DNA of 56,526 nucleotides from Azolla pinnata (taxonomy: Eukaryota > Streptophyta > Polypodiopsida > Salviniales > Salviniaceae). A model generated the notes under the pieces. The model was not told where the DNA came from and made no database searches. It was given only the letters and a program-made list of their open reading frames with translations. Position numbers and translations under genes: made by a program. Shown here in pieces: positions 23,606 to 35,590 of this stretch. Position 1 is the stretch's first letter, and each line of letters opens with the position of its first letter. The DNA lies in the NCBI GenBank assembly GCA_037176905.1, contig JBBBWG010028821.1, positions 1 through 56,526 on the forward strand. Reading direction: 5' to 3'.

Positions 23606-25299
23606 ACACATTAAAAAATGGTTTAGAATATAAGATTTAGTTCACACTTGTGCCTTGAGGATTGTCATACTTCAGATTTTTGTTCTCCTGACAGATTATT
23701 TATTTAAAAATGAATGAAAAAACAAACACATTATTTATTCTACTATTTTATTAATCAGTGGTGTTTTTTTAACTGAGTTTTTTACTCTCTTACATTTAGA
23801 TATATACTTCTGAAAACAGATTTTTTTTTTCCAAAAATTAAAATTATCTTAGTGTCAAAGAAAAAAAAACTTACTAGAACAAACTAACTAACATATAAGA
23901 AATTGTAGGAAGTTACGACTAATTATGGAAGCTTCTTGCGACATCCTGTGTTACATCTTAACTTGTAATGGGAAAATCCATTAGGAAATCCTTGGAGAAA
24001 AACAAGAATGTTTTTTCAATGTTGTAAAATAGCCAGCTTCTTAAAAATATCAATATTTGAGACAAAAGGAATATATCCATATTGGGCCTTGATAGTGTGA
24101 CATAATTCCAGCCAGATTTCTTAAAATGGATTATTCAGATTAGACTTCAACGATACTTTCTAGACCCAAATTATTGAATCATCGTTGAACGTGTTCGAAT
24201 TGGTCTATGTTAGGAGTTGCGTGTATCGAAGGATCTTTTTAGAAATAATTTTTTCGTTAAACTTGAGAGCAGTGTTAACTTGTGACAAAGCAGAGTCCAC
24301 GTTCATTGTTGCCTATTTCAACAATACTACTACTCATCTTTTCACACATACATCTCCGTCTAGTATTCCATGTCTCATTTTTTAAAGCTTAATGCGTTTG
24401 AAGCCCATCGACTTATATCGAATCATGCAATCCCATCTCCCGTTCAACTTTCTACTAGATTAATTAGAACATGAAATCAGAGTTACGTTGGACTCCGAGA
24501 TTGTGCACAACAAATTATATCATCCTGTGGATTAGTTAGAGTGTGAAGTTAAATTAAATTATTAGACATGGGACCGTACTCTAATCGAGCAAAGAATCGG
24601 TCGAAAATCTTATGCCTATTTGCAAGGCGAAGGATGAAGTAGGAAAGGATCGTTCACATGCCCCGCTTATCTCCTTTATTTAGCGCTCGATGATTCCTTC
24701 AAGGTCAGCATGTCTATCGGCGATCCACCGCCCACCATTCATTCACGTTTCTCACGATACTCCAATTATTGACAAAAATAAAAGTGCTTCACGTCTCTCT
24801 GATATGCTTTCATATCGACGAACGATTCACGTATCCTATCATTAGTTATCGAAGAGAAACATCCAAAGGCAGGAGATCGAATAGTTCTCCGCAGATCGGC
24901 CATGGTTATTGTCTCTGAACAAGGGGAAGCCAAAGATCTGCAATCTCAGTAACCAGACGATTTGGAACAAGTCGCGAAGGATCTAGACCTAAGAGGGAGA
25001 AAGTCGTGAATCTGCAATAGAGAAATCGTCGTTCCGAGATTGCCGCTCCCCCCGCCCCCTTCCCCCCGGATGGAATCGGAATATTCCCCATGGAATCTTT
25101 CACCGGTACAAGCTCGAAGGCCGAGGACTTTTCGTCTGCCAATGTGCCTTTGACACACATGCATCTCCGGTGCGTTCTGTGCCATGGGCGCAAATTGGAG
25201 ATACAGACAGAGAAACAGAAAGACAACAACGAGGCATGAGGTGGCAATCGAGAGCAATTCGGACTCGGACGGAGCCTCTCGCAAAGCATCAGAAGAGCG
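23606..25299. other. AT-rich intergenic region
   Basis: I see no gene. A minus-strand open frame at 24906-25631 begins in microsatellite DNA, where it encodes a His-rich run, and has no recognisable domain in its remaining half (24906-25300). Confidence 0.5.
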
Positions 25300-26035
25300 A
25301 TCGATGATGACGCCAGTGGTGATGACGGCGACGGCGGTGATTGATGATGATAGTGGGGATGATGATGATGGTTGGTGGTGGTGATGATGGTTGGTGATGA
25401 ATATGATGGCGGTGTGCGATGATGATGATGATGGTGGTTGATGTGGTTGATGCTCAAGATGGTGATGGTGGTGATGGTGGTGGTGATGATGGCGATGAAT
25501 ATGATGCCGGCGTGCGATGATGATGATGGTGGTAGTGATGAATAATGGAGATGATGGCAACCATCATAGTGATGATGGTTATGATGGTGATGGTGATGCT
25601 GGTGGTGGCGGTTGATGTGGTTGATGCTCAAGATGGTGATGGTGATGATGGTGGTGGTGATGATGATGATGATGGTAGTGATGAATGATGGTGATGGTGA
25701 TGGTGATGGTAATGATGCTGATGATGATGATGATGGTAGTGATGAATGATGGTGATGGTGATGGTGATGGTGGTGATGCTGATGATGATGGTGATGGTGG
25801 TGACGGTGATGATGGCGATGGTTGTGGTGATGATGACGGTGATGGTGGCGATGGTGATGACGGTGGTGATGACGATGGTGATGATGGACGACGAATGATC
25901 ATGGTGGTGGTCATGGTGATGATGGTGATGGCGCTGATGATGGTGATGGTGGTGAGGGGGTGATGGTGATGATGGTGAGGGGGGTGATGGTGATGATGGT
26001 GGGGGGGTGATGGTGATGATGGCGACGGATGATGG
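25300..26035. repeat. GATGGT/GATGAT trinucleotide-type microsatellite
   Basis: More than 700 bases of ATGATG and GGTGAT repeats with scattered substitutions, ending in (GGGGGTGATGGTGAT)-like units. Open frames on both strands (Met/Val/Asp-rich forward, His/Pro/Ser/Thr-rich reverse) are products of the repeat. Confidence 0.9.
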
Positions 26036-26089
26036 ATGCGCTGGCATGCGGCAAGCCGTCTTCAAAATTCCGTCCATAATTGAGGCGAC

Positions 26090-26175
26090 GCGTGGCAGAT
26101 GACGTGGCACGTGCCACGTGGCAGATGACGTGGCACGTGCCACGTGGCAGATGACGTGTCAGATGACACGTGGCA
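26090..26175 (+). promoter_or_regulatory. Dense ACGT array (G-box and TGACGTGG sites)
   Basis: Two perfect 26-base units (26098-26123 and 26124-26149), each holding TGACGTGG, TGGCACGTGCCA and TGCCACGTGGCA overlapping in series, are followed by GATGACGTGTCA and GATGACACGTGGCA. That is eight ACGT cores in 78 bases, five of them CACGTG. These are binding cores for plant bZIP factors (G-box/ABRE; TGACGTGG resembles ER-stress elements). A CT-rich patch (26180-26216) follows, typical of plant transcription starts. It probably drives the plus-strand LRR gene through a long spliced leader, but that link is inferred. Confidence 0.65.
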
Positions 26176-26223
26176 CCGCCGCTCTCTCTCTCTCTCCCCT
26201 CCCCCCCTTCTTCTTCAGAGCTC

Positions 26224-26247
26224 CTGCGCCATAGCCGTATGGCGCAG
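26224..26247 (+). other. Perfect 10-bp hairpin in the presumed leader
   Basis: CTGCGCCATA (26224-26233) and TATGGCGCAG (26238-26247) are exact reverse complements with a four-base GCCG loop. It sits about 50 bases after the ACGT array and just after the CT-rich patch, so it would be near the cap of a plus-strand transcript. It contains an ATG in the 3' arm. Confidence 0.5.
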
Positions 26248-26249
26248 AT

Positions 26250-29200
26250 GCACGGGCATTCGTATTATGCAACGGCGCCGAGACAGAGACGGATGCAGAG
26301 TACTCAGTGACGGGACGGAGTGTCTCTGGAGGGGAGCTCTTCCTCTTCCATCGCCTGGTATGCTTTCTTTCCCTCCCTCCTTCTCTCTCTCTCTCTCCTT
26401 CTTCCCGTTTTCTGTTTTCATCTCAAAGCACTTATTCCCGAGGCTTCTTCGTTTTGCTTGGATGCGCTGCGCCTCATTTGACCGATCCTCGATCTTTTGA
26501 GAAAAAAACCAGATAATAATAATCAGGGATGATTCTTCCATAGATCTTATTTGAACAGATCTCGTGTTTTGTTCTGTTTTCCCTTTTCCCTTTCTTCTTC
26601 TTTCTGTTGATTGTTATCGGATGCCGATGGTTTCTGGGAAAGAAGGACCCTTGCTTGGTGACCGATGATTGTTCCAAGACATTGACTTTGTAAATCAGCG
26701 GTTTTTGTCGAATTGTGTTTGAAAAGGAATTGTGATTTTTTTTTTGGAAATCCATGGTTTGCAAGTGTTCTTATAATTTAAAATAATTTGTAAATCAAGC
26801 TGTTTGGAAATGCATGATTCTTGAAGAGAATGTTAGGTTTTAAAAAAGGCGATTCTTGAGGAGTGTGGTAGGTGCAGGCGCTGATTAGGTGCTTCAAATT
26901 TCAGCCAGCATCGACTGATTTATTTCCTGCTATCTTATTATGTCTCCAAAGTAGTCAATTAGTCTACCGCTAGGCCTTTGTAGTGATCCTAAAATGACCG
27001 TTTTCTTCCATCTTACTGTTATCCTGCCTTTATCTTTTCCAGCAATATCGGTACTATTTTTCTCATAGAGACCATGATTTCAGCCAATGCCCAACTTACT
27101 ATTGATTGGTTCACGCCATCGATGCCTGTTTGACACTATTTGCGAAAGATTTAGCTCACCAGCCCTTGCCGGTATTTCTTATCAACAGAGAATTGGAATC
27201 TAAATTCCAGATATAACATTTTTAGATACAGCGTGCATGGAAAGATGAATATGTTACTGGTGCACTGTCCTAAAATATTTTAGGTGATGATGAGAAATAT
27301 CTGCAAAGGTTGTGTTTGGCATGGATGAAAGACTTTCCATAAGGTTGCACTCCACTATGCATATTGCACTTGAGATCTAGTGTATTCATTAGTATTGTTT
27401 TTCCTCGAGCCTATGTAGTATATATAGATTAGCTAGATAGAAATTAACGAAATATGAGACAGAACATAAGTACAGGATACATAATTAGCTGGATAGAAAT
27501 TAACGAAATATGAGACAGAACATAAGTACAGGATACATAATTGTAGTGTATGCAGATCGGCTATAATAGGTCAGGATACAATCGTAGAGGTGGTACTGAT
27601 GCCTTGTTTGAAGGTTTTCTTTGCCCATGAATCCCAGTAACCCTAATTCTCAGCAATAAGTCCACAGGGCATGGTAGTTCCCTTTCCGAAACTGCTTTGC
27701 GAAATATTAGCATCAATCCCCCTTCCCACACACTTAGGATACACAGTGTGCGTAGAAAGCATCATTACGAGTACAGTACGTTTGTGTCTTTTCCTAACAA
27801 ACGTGTAGACATTCTGACCTCAATGTACTATTTACCACAGTACACTTTCCGACAGTACCTTCATGCCTTAACGAACTTGCTAGTCCTAGCTTCATCTATG
27901 AAAGCACTGCAATAGTGATACAAGGTTTGGGATAGCTGCTAGAAACCCTGGTGATTTACGATGTATGTGCTCACTATGCATAACCCCCTTTTGTTGATCT
28001 GTAAAATGGTTCTGACTGTTTCATCTATGAAAGCACTGCAATAGTGATACAAGGGTTGGGATAGCTGCTAGAAACCCTGGTGATTTACGATGTATGTGCT
28101 CACTATGCATAACCCCCTTTTGTTGATCTGTAAAATGGTTCTGACTGTTTCATCTATGAAAGCACTGCAATAGTGATACAAGGGTTGGGATAGCTGCTAG
28201 AAACCCCGGTGATTTACGATGTATGTGCTCACTATGCATAACCCCCTTGTTGATCTGTCCAATGGTTCTGACTGAGTTCTTCCAATGCACAATCCTTGTA
28301 GATCGTAACCTTTTATTTCATTTTCTGGTAAAACAGGCTTTCATGTTATCTGCAGGGTATACGAGAACTTACCATCTCTTGTGATCTCTTCTGCCTGCAG
28401 ATAATATGGGAACCCATTTTATCAAAATACACATACAAATGTCTCGTGTGATGTGATTCCTGACCACCTCTTTTACGTCTGAAATGTGTATTATATGCAT
28501 AAAGAACAAATGCATCTCCCTTGGATAGAGAGGTGGATATGCCATAGACTGGTGATGGTTTCCTCATGACATGATCCTGCTCGCGTAAGTTTGGATTGGT
28601 GATCGATGTTTTTAGGTTGAAGATGTGTTCTTCTTTGGTTTCTGCGGTTTCTTTTCCAGCTGCCATACAAAGCACATATTGGCATCCATGCTTTTATGTG
28701 CTAGTTAGACACTGTCTGCTGACAAGAATCATTATACCATAAGGGAAGGCGTAGATGCTTCATTAACGCAAGTCTACACTATAAATTGCTCATTCTCTCA
28801 TGCTTTCTTCTTCTTTATGTGTATGTGTTGGCAACAGGTATTTGTGTCCCATTGGTTTGATGCCACTCTGGCAGGCTTTGCGGATCTGTGTTCTTACCGT
28901 AGCAGAAGGGTCCATGAGTTTACTGAACAAGCGCCTTTGCATCTGGTTCTAGTAGATGCTACAGATTCACTGTTGTGGAGGTTTTGGCATGTGCTTCGAG
29001 GACTGTTGGTGGATTATGGTTAAATCACGCGGAGGCATTCGTGTTGCATAATTACCAAATCCACAATGTAGTTGGTTATTTCAATCGACCTTTGGGCAAA
29101 GGTCCTTTTCATATTCTTTATAAATCCCTTCCATTATTGGACACTCTATCCTGCCATAACAAGAACGTCTATGCGGATTCAGTCAAATTATGTTGAACCA

Positions 29201-29325
29201 CAGGGCAATGGTGGTTTTGGAATCATCAATGGGCCTATAAATACCAATTTATGCCACCAGCTATTCCAAACTTCCTCATTAGTTTCTTGAAGTACTTGAT
29301 TGGGATTTGGGTCTGATTGGAGGGT
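26250..29325 (+). other. Presumed leader and leader introns of the LRR gene
   Basis: There is no protein-coding exon I can support. A CTG|GTATGC donor follows at about 26356, and several CAG acceptors lie between 28350 and 28840, so a spliced 5' untranslated region is plausible. The region contains a 56-base tandem duplication (27431-27545) and a nearly identical triplicate of a 129-base unit (27892-28274). Confidence 0.45.
27892..28274. repeat. Three tandem copies of a 129-base unit
   Basis: Copies begin at 27892, 28021 and 28150 with TCATCTATGAAAGCACTGCA and each contains AAACCC(T/C)(G)GTGATTTACGATG. They differ at only a few bases, so the expansion is recent. Confidence 0.9.
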
Positions 29326-31453
29326 ATGGATAAATGCAAAATGGTAGTGTCAAACAGTGATATATATATTGACAAAGATATATGCTCTGCTCGAAAGGCA
29401 CATGCAATTGAAACTGTTACTGATATAGATACTCCAGCATTCAGGCCCCCAGCTTTGGCATCAGATATGGAGCAATGCCAACTAGATTCTTTCGAGAATA
29501 CCAGCCAGCATCATTCTCTGCATACCAGTGATTCTTGTCTTCACGAAATGACAGTTCGACTTTATGCAGGCACAGTGGACAGTGATGGCTATTATGATTT
29601 ACTAGAACACCAAGGTGGAGCCATTGAGCAGAGTTCTCTTGATCTGCACGAGGGTGAATTAAATTTTGGAGTGTCTGACAGGGTATATGATCTAGAAGAG
29701 GCATCAGATAGAGAAGGATACAACTCCGATGCTGTTCCTGAAACCTCAATGATCCGGATGGGTGTAGGGTCTGAGGATGCTGCTGCTGAGACATCCCACT
29801 GCAATGGAGCTGTATCTTCTTCTGAAGCTGTATCTAATGATGAGATATTATCACACAATGCTAGTGATCCTGGTACTTCTGAAGAATGCGGAAATGAACA
29901 TTTTGTTGGTGTTGAGGATGTGCATGCATCTCTTTCCACACATCTGGAGGGATGCATTCCTTGCACCAACAATTTGGAAGAATATTCAGCTGATGAACTG
30001 GGCATCACAATGCGACAAACTTGGAGTAAAAGCAACAGTTCGATTGAAGGTTAGTGTTATTAGATATCACAGATCAGCATGTGGATGTATGTGCAGTTCA
30101 CTGTGTTTCTCATTTCGCAAAAACTTTTTCTTGCTTGATTTAGTTGAGAGGAAAGCACCATCAAACCGTATGCATTTTATAATTGTTACAGAATCATCTT
30201 TTTATAGAGTGAGGGAATGGGTCAACAATATCCAGCCAGCTGATTTGCTTCTTCAGGAGGAGGAACCTTCGTATGGGAGCACTCAGCTCAGTTGTCTCCA
30301 GAACCATACAGCCAGTGGGCAACAAATACATAATTTTGCAGCCGTGCGATCTCTGCATCAACTTTCTACGGTAGCTTACATGTCTGGTATGGGTTTGCAA
30401 GAAGTGCCACCACTAGCAACGTTTGGCTACTTGAAGACATTGAACCTTTCAGCCAATGCAATCGGTTAGTTTGCAACATCAATGGCTCGAGAAACGGAAT
30501 TATTCACATGTATATATAGATAGATTTGGCATATCATATATGAATGATAATTTATAACATTGTTGCATATGTAACCAAGAAATTAAAGGGGGAGAGGGAG
30601 GCTGCTTCTTGTGTATATTACCTCAATTGGGCTATTGTTACTGCTGCAGTACGAATACCGGCAGTGTGCTTGCCACGCACCCTGCATTCTTTAGATCTCT
30701 CCAGGAACAAGATTGCACAGATAGAGGGCTTCAGAGAATTGATACGCTTGCGCATTTTGAACCTTTCTCACAACCGCATATCAAGGATTGGGCATGGTTA
30801 GTGGGTCGTAAATCTTTTGTTTTTTGGCATGCTGATGGTCAAAACCGATCTCCAACTTACCTGTGTCTAGCCATAAATTGATGCCTGACAATGAAATCAA
30901 CTTCTTTGCAGGTATGTCAAATTGCACGCTCCTGAAGGAACTTAACTTATCAGGAAACAAAATTTGTGAAGTAGAAGGTCTCCACCGACTCCTCAAGCTG
31001 TCAGTACTTGATCTCAGTTTCAATAAACTGCCAACTTCCAAAGCTATTAGTCAGCTTTCTGCAAATTATCGATCCGTTTTGGCCATTAATCTTATAGGGA
31101 ATCCAGTGATGAGCTCTTTGGGTGATGATAGTGTGCGGAAACTCATCGTCACGCTATTACCTCATGTAATGTATCTGAATGGGAACCTCATCAAGGTTGG
31201 CTCAGTGCGGGAAACTGCTGTAGACAGTGTTGCAAAGACTGTTCTGGGTTGCCTTAGTAAGCCGAATGGCAAGCTGAGTGCAAAGAAATTACCAGGAAAA
31301 CAAGTGGACGTGGGAACATCAAAACACAATAGTAAGAATGTGAAAAGAAAACCAAGATCTATATCTGCCAGTGGCAGAGTGGTGGGTCAGCAGCATCCTT
31401 CTCGCTATCGTCATCAACCTCATCTCTCTCTCAAGAATTCCATCACTAGCTAG
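29326..31453 (+). CDS. SDS22-like leucine-rich repeat protein (plant outer-arm dynein light chain 1-like family)
   Basis: Exons 29326-30049, 30192-30464, 30650-30796 and 30912-31453, all joined in phase 1, give about 561 residues. The ATG at 29326 is chosen because an in-frame TGA lies at 29314-29316. Residues 1-240 are acidic and without a domain. A conserved YRVREWV motif follows at 246-252. Then come SDS22-type LRRs with LKTLNLSANAI (322-332), LHSLDLSRNKI (344-354), LRILNLSHNRI, LKELNLSGNKI and LSVLDLSFNKL, an LRR cap (LPHVMYLNGN), the family motif SVRETAVDSVAK, and a basic tail. In plants this family is named after a dynein light chain by LRR similarity only. Its role is unknown, although seed-free plants with flagellate sperm do keep dyneins. 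Confidence 0.85.
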
Positions 31454-32319
31454 CAAAAGATGGGAACGAAAGCACTTTACCCAGAGACTCCTTGTAACAT
31501 ACATTGACAAGGGTTCACAATCATGTTCCGTAGCATGTCTCTCTATCTCAAGTTTATGGGCAGAGTTCTTGGTTGAACTCAGCTCTACGATAAGATTATA
31601 AATGAGTACACTGTCTCATTCTCATCAAAAGATAATGGGGCATACTTCTACTGTAAGATTATGTAAGCGAATGCCATTGTTCAATTTCTATTGGAGTTCT
31701 TTTTCCTGTCAAAAATTCAGGCCCGATTCTGGATTGGACTTCTCAATTGTAAGATTTTGAACAGGGTTTTTTGTTCCTTTTATCATGGTGTTACCAATTG
31801 GGAGGGTACAGGTCCGTTGGAAATAGCTGCTGGTTCTCTCTGTCTGGCTTGAAATCTAGTGCAAGGAGTATATATGCGTGACATGGGAAGTAGCATACAT
31901 ATTTCTAGACCATTTCTGAGTTGCTCGGAGCTCAGTGTGTGGTTTTTCTTTTTATTCTTGTGGGTCATCAACTATTTGTGCCGTTTCAGCTACTCTCATG
32001 ACGGAGCTACGCTCTGTCAAGTATTCAAGGTATGTACAAGTACGAAGTGGTTAAGTGTTTGATAATTTGGGAGACTCGGAAGGAAATAAATGAGATTTCA
32101 AAGTACATATTCAAAACCCTGAGCCCTGGTTAATTGAGATTATGACCGGCGTGTTAAGTAATGCGTTAAGTATGATTAGCACAAAATATAATAGTGTAGG
32201 GACAATTGAGAACTAGCAAGTTATATTGGAAGACTAGATTCCTGCCATAGATAGATAACAATGATACTTGAAATCTATATATGCTAGGTATATATGAATG
32301 TAAGGAGAGTCACAAAATT
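31454..32319. other. Convergent intergenic region
   Basis: It lies between the 3' ends of the LRR gene (+) and the HD-ZIP gene (-). I see no coding sequence, and in particular nothing on the minus strand resembling START or MEKHLA domain exons. Confidence 0.6.
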
Positions 32320-32628
32320 TGAGGTAGAAGCTGCAGCAAAATGTTAGATTTAACACAATCTATCATAAACTATTTGGGCAACTATTTAGCTCGTTTGAGG
32401 TGTAAGCTGCAGCAAATGTGTTTGATAAAACAATCTATTATAAACTAATTGGGCAACTGTTTAGCTCCTTTGAGGTATATAAGCTGCAGCAAATGTGTTG
32501 GATAAAAACAATCTGATTAAACTATTTGGGCAACTATTTTAGCTCCTTTGAGGTATATAAGCTGCTTGCAAGTGTGTTGGATAGAAACAATCTATTCAAC
32601 TATTCAGGCAACTAGTTTTTAGCTCCGG
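32320..32628. repeat. Four tandem copies of an approximately 80-base unit at the end of the HD-ZIP gene
   Basis: Each unit has AAGCTGCAGCAAATGTG (or a variant), AACAATCTAT, then GGGCAACTATTTAGCTCC. The last copy runs into the HD-ZIP frame: the plus-strand TTAGCTCC of that unit supplies the final codon and the TAA stop at 32619-32621. Confidence 0.85.
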
Positions 32629-34519
32629 TCATCATCGGAGGAGGCGGATTGGCTGAGGCTGATGATCTGAGGGTCAGCGTGTGCGATGTGATGATGATGA
32701 TCATTGGGATGAGGATGAGGGTGATGATGGTCATGGTGATGGTGCTGCTGCTGCTGCTGCTGAAGCTGTTGTTGTTGTTGTTGATGATGATGATGATGAT
32801 GATGATGGTGGGGATTCAATGAGCTGATCATGTGGTCATGGTCTAGTGCAGCATATTGATGATGGGCGCTGCTGCTGCTGCCGCTGTTGTTGTTAATGCT
32901 AGTCATGGTCATCGCCATAGCTGCTTGATGCTGCTGCTGCATGCTGTGGATCTGCTGCCTCAAGCACTTGTTGTCGTGCAACAAGTGCGCAAGCTGCTGC
33001 TGGAGCTGCACGTTCTCGTCCATGAGCATCGTGTTCATCGCGGTGAGCTTCCCGTTGAGGCACTGCAGCCTCGCCGACTCCTTGCGCTGCTTCTCGCGGC
33101 ACCTATAGGAACAATATGATCATCAGGGGCCGCAAGAATCATAAGGTAAAGACTGCAATCAAGCTCCCATTCGCTGATTATCAAAATGGTAATTAGCCTT
33201 GCGACCAGTCGATCTGTCTGGTTCATTGATAAGGTCAAAAACAAAAAAGGAAGGGGGTCAATCGATTGCGATGCAAGTCGAGAGCTGCGATCAGCTGAAA
33301 GATCAGTACTTGACACCTTCTCTTTTGTTCCAAAAAAGATTAGCGTAAATTTCGATATTCCAATGGGCAATCTATAATTATGCATACTATGCATGATTGT
33401 ATGCCGCAAAATTGAGCGGAGGATTAATCAATGGGGTCAATGCGCAATCCAAGACCCGCCAATTGGGCAGCAAAATTAGTAGAGGATTAACTTGCATTAA
33501 CCCGCGAGCTGAGATCACTAGTCATGCCAATGGGCATATAATGTTGGTGATATGCATGATGATATGCAGCAAATTAGTGGTGTGGAGGATCGATGGGGCC
33601 AATGCAAGTCAAAGAGCTGTGAGCTAAAGATCATGAGTCAAGCTAGTGGGCAAAATAGATAGCATGCAAAACTGTGCCATATGATTATATATGCAGCAAA
33701 ACTAGTGGAGAATCAATGGTCTAAGCGCCTTGATCATGAGCTGCAAAAGAGCGATTGAGCAAGGAAGAGAAAATCGAGCAGCGGAAGAAGATCATGCAGG
33801 TTAGCAGCAATATGCAATGCGGAAAACGCCAGAGGAGATGATGAAGGATCAAGGGCTTGACTTGGTCAAGGTCAAGGTCAAGGTCAAGGTCAATGTGGGC
33901 GATTCAGTACCGTCGATTCTGGAACCAGACTTTGATCTGCTGCGGATCGACGTTGCAGAGGGGCTTGCAATCGCGCACCAGGATCAGCCTCTGCTGCAGC
34001 GTCGGCTTCGGGCATTGCTTGTAGAGCCGCTCCAGCGCCTCCACTTGCTCGCTGCTGTACCTCACGTACTTCATGCCGATCTTGTTGCTGCTGCTGCTGT
34101 TGTTGTTGTTGTTGTTGATGATGATCCGATGATGATGATGATGATCTTGCTGCAGGTGATGATCCGATGATCCGATGATCATCGCTGCAGATTCATCCGC
34201 TGGTCTCGTTTGTTGGTGATCCTCTGCGCCATAGCCACCAGCTATGGCTTGCAGCTGCTGATCTAGATTCACGATGGACGCGCTGCTGCCGGCGATGGTG
34301 TTGCAGTGATCATCACCATCCACAACAGCCTCCTCCTCCTCCTCCTCCTCCTCCTCCACCTCTTCTTCTTCTTCCGCTTGATCCTCCTCATCGATCTTGC
34401 GAGCATAATTAGCAGCTGCAGGAGAATTAGCTGCCCTGGGCGCATCATCAGCGCCAGTACTGCTCTTGCTGGCATGATGCTGCTGCTGCTGCTGCTGCTG
34501 CTGATGTTGTTGTTGCTGT

Positions 34520-34555
<36 letters not shown>

Positions 34556-34704
34556 GGGTGATGATGATGGGGATGATGATGATGATGATGGTGCAGTGCT
34601 TGCTGCTGCTGATGATGATGATTCAGGATGATCAGATTCGTCGCCTGCTGCTGCTGATCCTGATCCGCCGCCTGCAGCACGTCGTTCAGATCGAATCCCT
34701 GCAT
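32619..34704 (-). CDS. Class III-type HD-ZIP transcription factor lacking START and MEKHLA domains
   Basis: Exon 1 is 34704-33911 and exon 2 is 33102-32619, joined in phase 2, giving 425 residues. Residues 1-207 are low-complexity (long His and Gln runs, an acidic Glu run). The homeodomain (about 208-270) begins KYVRYSSEQVEALERLY and ends in IKVWFQNRRCREKQRKE, the hallmark of class III. The intron sits inside WFQNRR|CREKQ. The zipper has leucines at 277, 284, 291, 298, 305 and 312, then Met 319, and keeps LTAMNTMLMDEN, close to the class III consensus. After it come about 100 Gln/His-rich residues and a stop. Class III proteins are normally about 840 residues with START and MEKHLA domains; none is encoded nearby. 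It should bind DNA as a nuclear dimer and would lack the START-region miR165/166 site. A truncated paralogue or an incomplete locus are the alternatives. Confidence 0.85.
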
Positions 34705-34909
34705 CTCTCTTCAAGCTCCGAGCTGCAAAGATGCAGAAAAGGATCAAGCTTTTCTTGCACCTGATGATTCAAGCGTCCTTTCTTCGTCCTCCTCTCCGCT
34801 TCCTGATCCGTGTCTGAGCTTTCTGAAAGGAAGGATTAATGGCGTGGGAGAGCGAGCAGGGATTGAATGCGCGAACCCTGCAGCAAAAGAACTGATCAAT
34901 TTCCCTCGC

Positions 34910-34916
34910 TATATAT
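34910..34916 (-). promoter_or_regulatory. Possible TATA box of the HD-ZIP gene
   Basis: On the minus strand the sequence reads GATATATAGCG about 205 bases upstream of the ATG, leaving a leader of about 175 bases. It is based on motif and position only. Confidence 0.35.
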
Positions 34917-34924
34917 CTCTACAT

Positions 34925-35590
34925 TCATGCATTCATGGATGTATGGTATGTACACGCCCGCACGCATGCAGATGCATGCATGCATGTGCATCGATGTATG
35001 TATGCGTGCGTGCGTGCATGCGTCTGGATCGTATGCATGCGCGGGTGTATGTGAAGAGTACAGAGAGCGGATGTATGTAGGCATGCATGCATGCATGTGT
35101 GCGTGTGCGTACGTGCGCATGGATGTAGGTATGCATGTCTGTGTGCGCGCATGCGTATGGATGTGTCGATGTATGTATGTATGTGTGCGTACATGCGTAT
35201 GGATGTGTCTGTGCATGTATGTATGTGTGTGTGCGTGCGTATGGATGTGTATCATGCATGTATGCGTGCCTGGGTGCAGAGAAGAGGATGCATGTGAGCA
35301 CGTGTATGGATGTATCTATGTACGCGTGCGTGCATGCATATGTTGTGAAGGCGCGCGTGTGTGTGTATGCATGCGTGCATGTGGAGGCATGAATGTGTCT
35401 GCGCATGTGTGCATGCATGCGCGCATGTGGAGGAATGTATGTACGGATGTGTGTATGCATGCGCGCATGTGGAGGATGCATGTAGTATGTGTGGGTGCAT
35501 GTATGTATGCGTGCGTGCATGCATGCGTGCATGCATGTATGTATGTATGCGTGCAGTCATGTGTATGGATGTATGCATGCATTCAGCCGT
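34925..35590. repeat. CATG/TATG/CGTG purine-pyrimidine alternating microsatellite
   Basis: About 660 bases of GTATGTATGCGTGCGTGCATGCATG-type sequence with almost strict purine-pyrimidine alternation. Long open frames on both strands (Cys/Met/Val/Arg-rich forward, His/Thr/Ile-rich reverse) are by-products. It begins about 10 bases beyond the possible TATA box of the HD-ZIP gene. Confidence 0.9.

Noticed and set aside
24906..26143. Minus-strand His/Pro/Ser/Thr-rich frames of 111-241 codons
   Set aside because: Mostly translations of the GAT/GGT microsatellite in several overlapping frames, with no conserved part.
31319..32618. Possible START-domain exons downstream of the HD-ZIP gene
   Set aside because: I read the minus strand for START motifs and the miR165/166 target region and found none; the open frames here are antisense to the LRR gene or random.
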